Below are positions 1-12,099 of a stretch of 64,000 nt of DNA, piece after piece; the first letter of the stretch is position 1, and every line of letters begins with the position of its first letter. The notes under the pieces were generated by a model. That model had not been told where the DNA came from, searched no databases, and saw only the letters and a program-made list of their open reading frames with translations. This stretch comes from Saturnia japonica (Eukaryota > Arthropoda > Insecta > Lepidoptera > Saturniidae), in contig CM065322.1 in assembly GCA_033032175.1 (NCBI GenBank), forward strand, positions 15,004,001-15,068,000, given 5' to 3'. The position numbers and the translations under genes were made by a program.

Positions 1-1602
1 GGATTACGTTTAGAGAAGATCTACTTGTTCTCAATCAAGTTGTCGTACCTCGGTAGATTCATATGAGTGAAACAACCAGTGAGGTGACCATACATGGCTT
101 TTGCGACGCGTCAAATGACGCTTATTCAGCTGTAGTATACTCAAGAATCGTAGATTCACGTGGAGATATCCATGTCAGCTTATTAGCAGCAAGGACTAAA
201 GTGGCACCGATAAAACAATTATCTACTCCACGGGTAACGAATTGAATGAGTCGCTCAGGTTGTGTTTGCGATACTGTCAACATTCAGCACTTTCCAATGA
301 GATTGATTGCTTGGCGAAATCAGGAACGGTCAACAAGAGTAGTAAGCTATATTCTCTATGTCCATTTATGGATACAGACGGTATAATGCGAGTTAAAGGA
401 CGTATCGGCATAGTGAAGAAGAGTACGATGTGAAACATCCTGTTATTCTGCCTGCAAACCATCATATTTCCAGATTAATTATTGCCGAGGCACATGATCA
501 TACTCTTCATGGTGGCCTTCAATTTATGCTAAATTACATCAAGTCCAAGTACTGGATTATAAATGCTAAAAATATGATTAAGCAGCTTATAAGAACGTGT
601 TGTAAATGCGTTAAGTATCGTGCGGTTACGCTACAACCATTCATGGGTGAGTTACCTAGAGCTAGAGTAACTATGAGCCGTCCTTTTTCGCGATGTAGTG
701 TCGATTACGCTGGCCCTATTAATGTGAGAATATCTAAGGGTAGGGGCTGCAGATCTTATAAGGGATTCATTTGCCTATTTATTTGTATGGCAACACGTGC
801 TATATATATACATTTAGAAGCTGTAAGCGATTTGACGACTGAAGGATTTCTTTCCGCCTTCAAGCGTTTTGTGGCGCGTCGGGGGCATTGTTCGGAAATC
901 TTCAGTGACAACGGCACAAATTTTGTCGGAGCTTCAAGGGAATTTCAAAAACTAGGGATGGTAGAAAATTCTAAATTATTAGATGAAATGCTTGAGAGTC
1001 TTGCGAACAAAGGAACCAAATGGTCTTTTATACCACCACATTCTCCTAATTTTGGAGGATAGTGGGAAGCAGGGGTACGATCTACAAAATTTCACTTGCG
1101 TCGTGTACTGGCAGAAACGACACTTACCTATGAAGAGCTATCAACAGTCTTAGCTCAAATTGAGGCGTGTTTGAACTCGAGGTCTTTATATCAGGTTTCT
1201 TCCGATCATAGTGAACCTATGCCATTGACACCTGGCCATTTTTTAGTTGGTGAAGCCTTATTGACTATACCTGATTATAATTATGAAGATAACAACATGA
1301 GTAGTTTACGAAGATGGCAGTTTGCACAGAGGCTTGTACAGCAGTTTTGGCGAAAATGGTCGCAAGAATACTTAACTATTTTAATGCAAAGGTATAAATG
1401 GCGTAAAATCTCGCTCGAACCAAATGAAGGAGATGTTGTATAGGTAAAGGATGATGATCTCCTCCCTCCTTCCAAATGGTTACTTGGCGTTATAGAAAAA
1501 AAGCACCCTGGTCCAGATCAAATAGCACGATTATTACTCTACGATGTAAAAATGCTAGTATTAGGAGACCAGTTTCAAAATTATGTATTTTACCAATTGC
1601 TC
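1..1602 (+). pseudogene. BEL/Pao retrotransposon pol, 3' half, broken
   Basis: Remnant of a BEL/Pao polyprotein, read in pieces at 63-245, 242-433, 430-1062 and 1096-1602. The first piece resembles the RNase H-like/peptidase A17 region (HGFCDAS motif). It joins directly to the integrase N-terminal region, so several hundred bases between them are missing. The integrase shows a zinc-binding region with CCKC, then D in VDYAGP, D in SDNGTNF, and the expected E just after an in-frame TAG at 1060-1062 (FGG-stop-WEAG). A DUF5641-like C-terminus (LTPGHFLVG, then a QFWRKW block) follows, with another TAG at 1441. It cannot make an intact product. The family call is firm; the internal joins are inferred. 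Confidence 0.9.
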
Positions 1603-2683
1603 GTTAGCTTTTTTTTTTGCTGTTAAATTATATTTATGCCTTCAGCAAAAAGCTACCTTTGTTTTGGGAGAAAGAAAATAAGAATAATATAATGAGTCTT
1701 GTTGATTAAGGGCATTTTGTGTTGATAATGTTTTTTGTTTTTAATTGCGACGGATTTTCCAAATTAGGCCACTCAGTCACTTTCTGCGTTATTTAGTTTG
1801 TGTATTTAGTATAACACGAACGCTAGACTATAATCATTCATAATGAACTTGATTAATTTCATGTACTGATTCTCATTGAAGTTTTTGTTAACAATGTTTA
1901 TAATGATGGTTTGGATTATAAAATTATTGTTTATATAAGCTTTTAAGTTGATTAACTTTTAGGAAAATTAGTAGTTGTTTTGTATGGGTTATTTAAAGAT
2001 TTTTTGAGTAAAATTTCTTGTTAGCTACAACTTGAGTGATATGGTCTGGATAGTTACTATGTGTTGCAAAAATTGTATATTGTTAATGACATGTCTAATC
2101 GTATTAAAAAATATATTTGAAAGTTAATATTGAGTTCCACTAGATGGCGCTTCTCTTTTAATTTTAGTTTTATATTGCAGTTTGCTAGCTCTGCATCGCG
2201 GTATGGTTTTGTTACTTGTATTTATATAAAGGTTAAAATGATTCAGTATTAAAAAGTTTTTTGTGTCAGTTTACATAGAAAAGTTATCGAGTTTTATTTA
2301 ACCTAACAGTAGTTCTCCTGAGTACCAGATTATAGTGTAAACACTAGCTCTAGACTGTGTACTCTGAACCGGCAGGTCTAGGACTGGGTCCGTGGATCAG
2401 AGTAAACAAGATGTAAACTAGTTTAAGCAGCGCGATAATTCAGATAGCGATCGAGAGCGCGAGCGGACACGTCCGTTCACACCAACGGTCGAAATCGGAA
2501 TCTCTTTTCGAATATCAATCCTTCTTTTTCACAGGCGCTATGCGGCAAATTCAACCTTTATGCATTTCATAGACAAAAGGAACCCCTAATTTGACAGATG
2601 TTAGGGGCTGAATGCTGACTGACCGAATTTCGACAATCAAACAGTCCCCTTGTTTGGAATCTGTATGTTATTTTTATTTGTAG
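1603..2683. other. non-coding stretch, possible BEL 3' LTR
   Basis: About 1.1 kb with no credible coding sequence directly 3' of the BEL pol remnant. A purine-rich run (about 1668-1690) precedes TGTTGATTAAG at 1700, and CCTAACA ends at 2308. A TG...CA unit of about 609 bp there could be the 3' LTR, but no second LTR or target duplication is present to confirm it. From 2330 to 2660 the sequence is more GC-rich and unassigned. Confidence 0.3.
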
Positions 2684-3890
2684 GTGACAATTTTTGTGAT
2701 TTTAATAAAAATGGAAGTAGTAGAAAGTGACTTAAGTCTTTTAAGTAATTTATTGACCGATGAAGCTGTGCGCGAAATGCGAGTTATAACAGTGCCCAAA
2801 TGTTATATTCGAAATCACCTTAACCCTATGGAATTCTACAACGATATAGAATTTCGTCGTCGATATAGGTTTACAAAGGAAACCCTTTTTGGTTTTGCCT
2901 ATTTTTGGTAACAAATTAAATCGACATTCTAACAGAGGGCTACCGGTACCACCACTGTTAACTGTTCTGGCAGCACTCCGATTCTATGCAACGGGAAGTT
3001 TCCAGGTTTGTATTAAAATTTATTGAATAAAATGTAAATATATAATCTAAATAAGCAGTAGGTAAGTACGTAAACAAAGTCTATTATTTACGGTTTGTAA
3101 AATTGATATTAATATTTTATTTTCAGACAGTATGCGGAGATATGATTTTCATCTCTCAATCTACGGTGTGTCGTATTGTTAGCGTGTATCAACAATACTT
3201 TGCAGTGTACTAGTTCAGTATATAAAATTTCCAATTCCTGGACGAGACAGTGATGCTATCCATCAAATATTTTATGAAATTGCTGGAATGCCAGAAGTCA
3301 TAGGTTTAATGGCACTCATGTACCTTATCAATTAACCCGAGGTATTTGGAGGAATTTATAGAAATCGAAAATCTTACTTGTTCAGTGAATGTCCAGGTAA
3401 AACAATAATTCAAACCATATAATGAGATTAATTAAAATAATGTTATTTTAAACTATTATTTTTTATTAAAGGTAGTTGGAAGACCCAATTTAAAATATTT
3501 AACGCCCTGGCTAGTTAGCCTGGACGAATGTAGTAAGTATCAAAACAACTCAATTAAAATAAAAATTGGAAAGGGTCAATTGGTAGGGAAACATTCTAGG
3601 GGACACTAAACATGCCAGCCCACCTTATTTACTTGTTCCTTTAATAAACCCTATTACTAATTATCCAGAAGAAAGATACAGCAAGGCATATTAAAGATAA
3701 TTACAGTTTAAAAGGTATTTGGAGTTTGGAACACAATTTTTCCTTTCTACATAAAAAGCTGGGAAACAAAATAAAGAACGTACCTACAATAATAGCTTGT
3801 GCAATTGCAAAATTCGCAGTGAAAATAAAGATCCACAGCTTCCAGATAATTTCCATTTGCCTAAAACCACAAATTAACTCCAAGTGGGTC
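2684..3890 (+). pseudogene. PIF/Harbinger transposase, decayed
   Basis: Harbinger (HARBI1/DDE_Tnp_4-like) transposase remnant. Exon 1 ends near 2908 with the family motif NPMEFYNDIEFRRRYRF. After a frameshift the conserved PPLLTVLAALRFYATGSFQ reads at 2946-3005. A GT...AG intron (about 3006-3126) separates this from a helix-turn-helix-like exon (ISQSTVCRIVSV). Further on come IAGMPEVIG, an NGTH where DGTH is expected (possible loss of the first catalytic Asp), a GDTKHASPPYLL block near 3600 matching the family GDSGY motif, and FGVW near 3717. Multiple stops and frameshifts accumulate towards the 3' end. With the minus-strand SANT remnant at 4.3-6.4 kb it may once have formed a two-gene PIF element. 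Confidence 0.8.
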
Positions 3891-4329
3891 CAGGATCAGG
3901 ACTTGCTGTCAGACGATGTATTGTTACTAGGCATTTCTCTTAATTAAAGATAAGGATGCATTATAATAATACCTAGTTTTCAGTGAATTTTCCCTGAATC
4001 CCTAACGTATACTACACAGCTCAATTTAGTAACGGTTTAAATTTTTTTCTTTATTCTCTTCTTAAAATGGGCAACAATCTAGCCCTAAATCTGCCGAATA
4101 TTTTGTAACCTACCTCTTAAAAATAACCATAAAAGGACTACTATTTTATATAAAATATGCCTTCATTCTCAATGGCAATGAAGTTCACCCAACTAAAATT
4201 GGCAAATTCAAGGAAAAAGGAATTGGGTAATATAAATATAAACAATGGGTAAATACATATTTTAATGCTTTCTTTATTCATAAAAGTGGACTTTCTGAGC
4301 AGGTATTTTAGGGTAAAATTGTTAAGTGT
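3891..4329. other. unassigned AT-rich spacer
   Basis: No coding region or recognised repeat is seen between the Harbinger remnant and the start of the noisy 5.9-kb direct copy. Confidence 0.4.
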
Positions 4330-4369
4330 CTTGTAAACGCCAACAGACACGCCAACTTCCTGGCCTGAA

Positions 4370-6390
4370 GAATTTACAATTTTCCATAGTGGCCGTTAAA
4401 ATCAATTTTTCTGGTTCATTAATTCCTTAATTCTATCTTATTTCCAATGTGCCGTAAATTGTTCGGAAATTGTTCCTTCTCCACATTAAGTATATTTGCC
4501 CATAGTATATAAATCCGGTGGCTCTCTTTGTAAAATTCTAATTGCCTCATAGAAACCACATCCTACAGTAAATTGTGCTGAAAGCCTCTTAATGGATTTG
4601 CATTTCAAAACATAAAGTGAGATCATTGCAGCTACTAATAAGATTTTCCCCTTCCAAGAAGCTTAACATACTTAAAGAATTGAGTCCCCTAAACAACTAC
4701 CGGTTGATGAATGCGGTTTTAAAACTTGACTGTGTGGGCCTGCACTGGAATTTGTTCACTATGCTGGCTTCTCACTACAATTGGTATTTTAAAAGCTGCT
4801 GATGATGGACTTTCTGTTAATTATCTTCTTTATCAATCCTTGTTTCCATCTAATCATTTAACAAATGGCCCCAGGAGTTTTTTGACTGGAGACAATCGTA
4901 TTACCATTTGATTAAAACTGTTAATTTCTGCAATTAGAAACAAAAATGTTTTTGAATCATGAATATCCACTTTTTAAACAGCCCATAGCTTATATCTATC
5001 CATTATCGTCCAAAACGGTATAGTTGTTTCTGGGATAAAAAAATTACTATTAAACCAAGTACATTTTAAACTAAGGTTTCTAAAAAACTTTCAAATATTT
5101 TCTCAATCGTACAGTTTTTATGTCATATTGTAATAATACAATATTCACTCGAAATTAAATGTTGACTTTTATGTATACCTTTCACTTTGTGATTTTAAAA
5201 AACTTAATAATATATATGATTATTATTATATATTATTATATCATTTAAACTACATGACAGGTAACTCAACTTAATAATTATTTCTTACATATGGTTTCCT
5301 TCACTGTATCAGTCAGTATTCTTAAATATAAGTTTATTTAAAACAATTGCTACACAGCCACTGTCATGATTATGACCGGCGACCTTCATGATTTAGGTCA
5401 ATTGTGCACTTCTGAGCCGAGATGCTCTTATCATTAATTGTCAGTATGTTATATGACCCCATGTTCAGTAATTATTAGTCTCCATTTGCCTTACAGTTTG
5501 AAAGATAGTATTACTACCCAAGGTTGGGGATTTCATACATGACTTGCTAACCACCACGTCTAATCCTGGCATATAATAATTTGAGTAGAGGTGGACTGCC
5601 ACCACCTTGTTGCCATTCTAGTTATAACTTCCTTAGATCGAGCATCTCTTTTTAATTCCCTTGATTTTTTCCCAGCATCTTCTTAATTGGTTGCAACCGT
5701 TTTGGAATATCAAACTTACTAAGTATTAAGATTGTGAACCCTTCATCAATGAACTTATCAACAACAATTACTTGAATACTTGCTTGAAAATGCGTAAATC
5801 TATTTTGACTAGTAATGTAAACTTAATTAAAATTAATTTTAATTCATCCCAACCGCAGGTTCCTGGTTTGTTACATTTGATGAAACTTCTACGTAGATTT
5901 GTAGATCCCACCCAAGAACTGATTTCCTAACAAAAGCATGATTATTATATCTTTTGGTAACGGGTCCAATGCTTCTGCCTTTAATTTATTCGTCGATATT
6001 GGTTACCTTATCTTAGTAATTGTTTTTCGGTTTCTTATTTAATAAATGCTGTGTGTACTTATATTTATCCTGTTTATCTACTTAACAAAATTTTAAAACT
6101 TTTAAATTACCGATTTAAAATACTGAGATACATGTGCTAAACTTCACTGATATAATTTCGAGTAATCGAATTTCAGTAATTTCCCAGTTTGGACGAATAA
6201 ACTGTCCTGATCTTCTCTAATTTGAAAAACCGACAGATCAGGGCAACCTTCCAAGGAATAAATTTTCAACAAATTTTGATTTGTTTTGATGAGGAATTGT
6301 TCAGCTGCCTTATCTGTCACAGTATATTTTAGTCTTGTACGTTCGTTCCGGCAGACTTCTGAGCATTTTAACTCCCCAATAAACAATTAC
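4370..6390 (-). pseudogene. noisy copy of Myb/SANT-like gene exons
   Basis: Counterpart of the gene at 10,290-12,075 and of the last exon at 12,100-12,610. Still legible pieces include the C-terminal coiled-coil exon (about 4380-4590), the exon near 4620-4890, the middle exon near 5470-5640, and 6144-6386, which ends in TRLKYTVTDKAAEQFL and continues as LSVFQIRED. Open frames are broken by indels absent from the cleaner copy. Treat it as the same locus badly called, or as an old duplicate. Confidence 0.65.
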
Positions 6391-9194
6391 CGGGAGTTGT
6401 TTGGCATTTGTAGGTTGTAAGGGTTGGCTGACTGCGTGCCCTCCAAGTGAGGATTGTTGAATACGTTTGTTCCCGGCTCATACCCGTGACGGTGTGGATT
6501 TGTTAGGCCTTCTGAGGCTGGTGAAAGGTTGTGACTGTGCACGGTGGTGGAGGTCTGTAGTTCTTGTAAAGTCCCGGCTGAGTTCCAATCTTCTAGAGCT
6601 ATAGATAATAAAAAAAGTCTAAATTTTCTTTAACTGGCAGAGATCCATTAGAGGAGTAACCTTCGTTTACGTTTTTCTTTCAAAACGAATCAGGGGTAAA
6701 TCAAACTACAATAAAATGAACACGCCGAACCACCAGGCTTATTACTTAATTTAATTTCTTTCTTTTTTATGGTACTCATGTTATATGGTATGGTACATTA
6801 AAGGTTAATACTTATAGTACTTAACGTTGATCTGCTATGGCCTAAAGTAATTACTATTGGAGTATGGATCCGTACTGTTTAGGTAATTGACTGTTGCAAT
6901 TCTTCTTCTATTCTGTGAAAACAAAATTAATTTAAATACTAAACAATTTGTGATATTAGAAATAAGTTAATTTATTATATTAAAATTTATATTCTCAAAT
7001 GTCCCATGAGTTGTTTTATAAATAATTTTTATTGTTATTATAAGTCACTGAATACAACTTGAGCAGGATTCTTGTAATGGATTTCTGTTGACCCAACTAA
7101 GAAGTTGTTTTACGCTATTAATTCTTAGTGTATATTTAATAACTAGTGTTGAAAATTAGTAAACCGTGGTATTCCAGCAAGTCCATTAAAACCCAGTGGC
7201 AGCTAGATGCCCTATCAAATTTAGAACTCCTTGTTCTAAATCTGGTGAATAAGTTAACAGAGCAGGGCATTCCCACCTGTACCACTGGCTCCTCGGTTGA
7301 ATGCGTGAATGAAAAAGGGCAGACAATAAGATTTTATTGCACTGAGATACCTGAGTCAAAATCTTTTAGGATTTTTTGTCAGCTTCACGACACCAACCAT
7401 GTAGAGGTTCCTTCAACCAAGACATCTTCTTTTTTCACCCTTTTCGAGGTTACAAACGCAGGCTGCTTTCTAGTGCTGAAAAATAACAAAATGGTAATTT
7501 AATGAAATTAAAACTGGCATTTGTAACTTAGGTTAAAACATAGATGTTGAATAACCAATAATAATGTATAACTGCATTAAATTAACGTGTCTTGCTGTTA
7601 TCCTTAAAACTTTGAAAGAGTTCTGGTAAGCTTAAATTCAGTATGCTAATTTAATTTTTCGAAAAGGGATTTAAAATCGTTAATGATTTCCAAATTGTGA
7701 AGCTTAGTTTATGAAAGATTTACGTTGACCAGTTAAGACTATTGGAAAGTTTACTTTGGTCAAAACTAAGAAATATATCTAAATTCGAGGATCAAAACGA
7801 TTTCCTTCTTTGTAAAAGATTCTATAAGTTTGTCCATAAACTTTTGCAAACTTTTTTCAATTGTTAATTTGAATTAAACACAATCCAGGCATTAATTAGT
7901 GCCATATCGAATATTAACTCCATTTACTTTTCTCCATTTGAATCTTCTTCAACGTTGTATAATAATAAGACATCTGGTTTGAAAAGTTAATTCCTTTTTT
8001 GTTTTATTATACCTCAGAACACATCTTGGTTTTTAATGCATTCAAAAATTCCTCTAAGCTTTAACCAGTTCAATCAGGTTATTAAGATGATCTTTGCACC
8101 ATTTACGAAATCAGCCGAAGGAAATTTGATTAATATTAACAACCGCCAAAATCACCAATATCATAAAAGTGCCACTGTATAAATTTACTATTAATATTAT
8201 AAAAGTTTATCTTAACTGTTAACGAGCCTATTTGCGGATTATAATGGAACTTTAATTTCCACATTGTTTCCTACATACTAAATTAGTTATTTTAAACCAT
8301 GAAAAACTTAAAGTCTTCAAAATAAAACATAATAAATTGAATAGTTATCCAAAAACGCAAATTCTAGTTAAATTAGTTCCAGAAAACTTTTGCTATGATA
8401 TAAAGGTGAAATTCGCTTCTAGTTGCTCTTAAAGGAACATATTTGGCATTATCTTACTTGTTTCATTTCCTCTATGTTTTCTAATTAGTAACTAAAATTC
8501 AATACTCATACAGGGAAAAACTTAATGTTTTCGAAATGAAAAAATTAAACATTAGTTAAAAAAAAACTTGTTTAGAGTTTTTAAATTACAAATACATTGA
8601 AAGGTTTTGCTAAGATATAAAACTTAAATTTAGCTATTAGAAGCTCTCAACGCGCAAATTTGGCATTATCTTTCGACTTTCATTTTCCTCTTTGCTTTAT
8701 AATTACTAACTTTAGATCAATTTTTTGGGATCCGGATACTAAGAACGGCGAATTAACTCTAGTCTTGTGATTCGGCGGTTCCCGCCTTTTGACGTCCTTG
8801 TTCAATTGGCTTGTTCCAAATAATTATCTATCAAATCTTATTGTGACCGACTTAACTTGGGGATCGCCGTTGATGTTGTGTCCTTGACAAAGTGCAAATT
8901 CCAATTACTGTAATTCTTTTCCGAAATTTTTTCTGATTAGGTAAGACAAATGTTCCACAACTAACAATTAAAACAATCTAAGTTTTAATAAACTTGGAAA
9001 TATGATAAAAGGGCTCCGGAACACTTCCGACCAGTTCCATGTTTGTACAATTTTTTTTTTAAGAAAACCAATTCCCCAAATTTTAATTTAATGGGTAGAT
9101 TAAAAAGTGTTTTCTTTATTTACCTTCACCTTAATAAGGTTCTTCTTTGCTTACCTTATTACCAAATTTACCTTTGGCAACTTACACCAATTTT
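6391..9194 (-). pseudogene. noisy copy of SANT-like exons, piggyBac end and BEL LTR
   Basis: Matches 12,400-15,300 in order. 7146-7502 corresponds to the SANT-like exon and piggyBac Cys-rich end on the opposite strand. About 7790-8070 corresponds to the piggyBac exon, and 8100-8740 to the 230-bp tandem repeats. 8770-9190 is the BEL LTR with its GC-rich core largely replaced. No usable reading frame remains. The open frame at 7146-7502 on the plus strand is a shadow. Confidence 0.6.
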
Positions 9195-10195
9195 GAAACG
9201 GGTCTCATTAAAAATCCGCACCTTTAACCTCCGTTACCCTAAAATTTCTTTTAACAAGGAAATAAATTTTACAAATTACCACGTAACCAATGAAGAGAGC
9301 TAAATTCTCATCTTTAATCAACACTATAACGCCTAGTTTAGATAGGATCCGTAACCGAACTCCATTTAAATCGCTGTTGAAAAGGGAAGATATTCGTTTC
9401 AAATGGTTCAAAAAGTTGAGACATCTTTGGTAGCGGTTCATCCAAGACAAAGTTGTTTAACTGACATATAAGGATATTCAAGGAGCGCAACTTAGATTTC
9501 CCAATTAAAAGGGTCCCGGTGTCAAAAATCCAGCGGGAATTGTATTAAGGGAACATAACTGCCTGAATTCAAAATCCCTCTAATTTTAGTGAAGAAAGTT
9601 GCAAGTTCCTCAAATGTAAGCTTATTACAAAAAACCTTAGCATTGGTTAGCAGACTTAACGGTTGCCTCAAAAAGACCTCCGGAAATGGGTAGCAGAAGC
9701 CTACAACAATAGCTTTGTTGTCCCTAGTCAATCTTCTGTTAAAATCAGACAATTGTTTCCCTAAAAGACGTACAACTCTTTCAAACATTTGTCAGTACCC
9801 GTAAAGTGGGTCCAGGTTCAGGACCGAACGAAAATGATGGCAACCCCCTTCTGGAAATTAAACCGAGTGAAGACTGCTATAAAGGCCTCTTCTTAAATTT
9901 ACCCATTACCTATAAGTTAACCACTTTAGTCGCGAGATTAAAAACAGTAAATAACATTTTTGTATTTTAATGTTTCGCAAGGTAAGTTTATAAAGTACCG
10001 GCCGCAAAATTCCGTACCCCTCCGAAAAATGCACGCACGCCCGTAATAAAGCAGGTAAATCTGCCATATAAGGTTGCCTGTTTTGCCAGGGCCGATAGCA
10101 CAGAATGCCTTAATTGTAATATGACGAAATACGGGAAATAATCCAAAATTTCTGAACAATATATTGCTAAAGTTTTTTTACCGACGTGGCAATAA
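9195..10195 (-). pseudogene. noisy copy of BEL/Pao integrase C-terminal half
   Basis: Corresponds to about 15,300-16,393. Recognisable minus-strand pieces at 9208-9450 and 9522-9788 match the DUF5641 region and the LTFEELTT...ILNS block of the intact copy, but they are frame-shifted repeatedly. It stops abruptly where copy 2 begins. Confidence 0.65.
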
Positions 10196-10289
10196 GTGGT
10201 TTAAGGTTTTTATAATGAAAAATGTGGTGTTAGGATGTCTTGTTGCCCAACCAACAGACAATGTTAACTTCCTGAGCCTGAAGAACGTT

Positions 10290-12075
10290 CTAATTCAATT
10301 TTCCATAGTGCCCTTTTTGAATCAATTTTTCTGCTTCCATTAATTCCTTAATTCTATTTATTTCTCTAATGTGCCGTAGATTTTCGGAAGCTTGTTCCTT
10401 CTCCACATTAAGTATATTACGCCGCAACAAGTATAGTTCTTCCTGTTGCTCTCTTTCTTTTAAAATATTTATTTGCCTCATAGAAACCACATCAGATACT
10501 GTTGTTGGTGCTGAAAGACAATATTTAATATTTATTTCAAAACATAAAGTGAGATGATTGCAGCTAGAGTAATAATAGCTTCCTATAGCAATGAAGCTTA
10601 ACATACTTAAAGATTGAATTACCTAAACGTCTACGGACTGATGAGTTGCGGTTTTGTAAAACTGACTGTGTGGGTGGCTGCACTGGTGTTGTTTCACTAT
10701 GCTGGCTTCTCACTACAATTGGTTTTTTAGAAGCTGCTGATGATGGACTTTCTGTAATTATTTCTTTATCAATTCTTGTTTCCATCGCAATCATATCACA
10801 AATGGCCGGAGGACTAGCTTGACTGGCGACAATCGTATTACCATTTGATTCTAACAACATGTTCATTTCTGCAATTAGAAACAAAAATATTTTTCTGAAT
10901 CATGACATATCCAGCTTTTTTAAACAGCCCATAGCTTATATCTATCCATTATCTTAGATGACTTTGATAGATGTTTCTGGGATAAAAAAAAATACTATAA
11001 ACCAAGTACATTTTAAACTAAGGTTTCTAAAAAACTTTGAAATATTTTCTCAATCGTACAGTTAACATGTCATATTGTAATAATGAGCACAATATTCACT
11101 TGAAATTAAATGTTGACTTTTATGTATACCAGTCACTTTGTGATTTATCTGAAAATTTAATAATATATATTATTATTATTATATATTATTATATCATTTC
11201 TCACTCAACATGACAGGTGACGCACAAACTAACATAATTATTTCTTACATATGATTTCCTTCACTGTATGAGCAGTCAGTATATATTGTATATATGTTTA
11301 TTGAAAAACCCATTGCTACACAGCCACTGTCATGATTATAACCGGCGACCTTCTTAATTTAGGTAAGTTGTGTACTCACTGAGCCACAGATGCTTATTAT
11401 CATTATTTATAATAATATGATATTATGAATGAAACATGTTGAGTACTTACGAGTCTCCATTTGCCTTTCAGTTTTAAAGATAGTATTACTACCCACTGTG
11501 TTGGGGATTTCATACATGAGGTGTGGTACCACCTCGTCTACTCCTGGCACGTAATCAAAATTGAGTAGAGGTGGACTGTCACCACCTGTTGCCATTCTAG
11601 TTTTAACTTCCTTGGATCGAGCATCTTTTGTATTCCCTTTTATTTTTTCCCAGCATCTTCTTAGCTGTATGGTTTCACGCTGTTGAATATATAATTAGAT
11701 AAGTATTAAGATTGTGAACCCTTCATCAATGAACTTATTAATAAACAATTATTTTAAGTACTTGCTTAGATGGTAGGTAAATGTTTTTTTCTAGTAATGT
11801 AAAGATTAATAAAATATTAATAGTTCAACTCATATCAACCGCAGGTTCCTGGTTTGTTACATTTGATGAAACTCTAACGTAGATTTGTAGATATAAAATA
11901 TGAACTTATCTTTGTAACAAAAGCATGGTTATTATATCTTTTGGTAATCCTGTCCCATGCTTCTGCCTTTAATTTATTCGTCGATTTGTTTGTCCGCTTA
12001 TCTTCAATAATTTTTTCGTTTTTATTTAATACAAATGCTGTTTGTACTATATTTGTCCTGTTTATCTACTTAATG
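10290..12075 (-). CDS. Myb/SANT-like DNA-binding protein, four exons
   Basis: Minus-strand gene of the Myb/SANT-like (Myb_DNA-bind_5) type that accompanies PIF/Harbinger transposons. Exon 1 (about 12,060-11,900) carries the SANT signature NEKIIEDKRTNKSTNKLKAE then AWDRITKRYN. Its start and donor are unclear. Exon 2 (11,679-11,451, after an ATTCAACAG acceptor) has LRRCWEKIK and TGGDSPP. Exon 3 (10,868-10,623) is Ser/Pro-rich. Exon 4 (10,510-10,290) is a charged coiled coil rich in E, R and K, ending in TAA. Splice signals flank exons 2-4. The predicted role is DNA binding and nuclear partnering of a Harbinger transposase. No intact transposase lies beside it; the nearest is the decayed 2,684-3,890 copy. 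Confidence 0.7.
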
Positions 12076-12099
12076 AAAATTTTAAAACTTTTAAATCAC

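Larger units (their letters stand above)
4330..10195. repeat. noisy direct copy of 10,230-16,393
   Basis: Read side by side, this block follows the same order as 10,230-16,393: SANT gene, GC-richer repeated exon, piggyBac end, 230-bp repeats, BEL LTR, BEL integrase. It differs at many positions by small indels and substitutions. GC-rich words suffer most: the copy-2 stretch with GCGGCCGCCG at 15018 reads GTAATTCTTTTCCG here at 8911. Copy 1 ends at 10,195 and copy 2 begins within about 35 bases. The noise looks more like uncorrected long-read sequence than ordinary TE decay. Confidence 0.8.

Noticed and set aside
5200..5245. ATTATTATATATTATT run as a regulatory palindrome (also near 11,160)
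   Set aside because: Simple AT microsatellite; no support for function.
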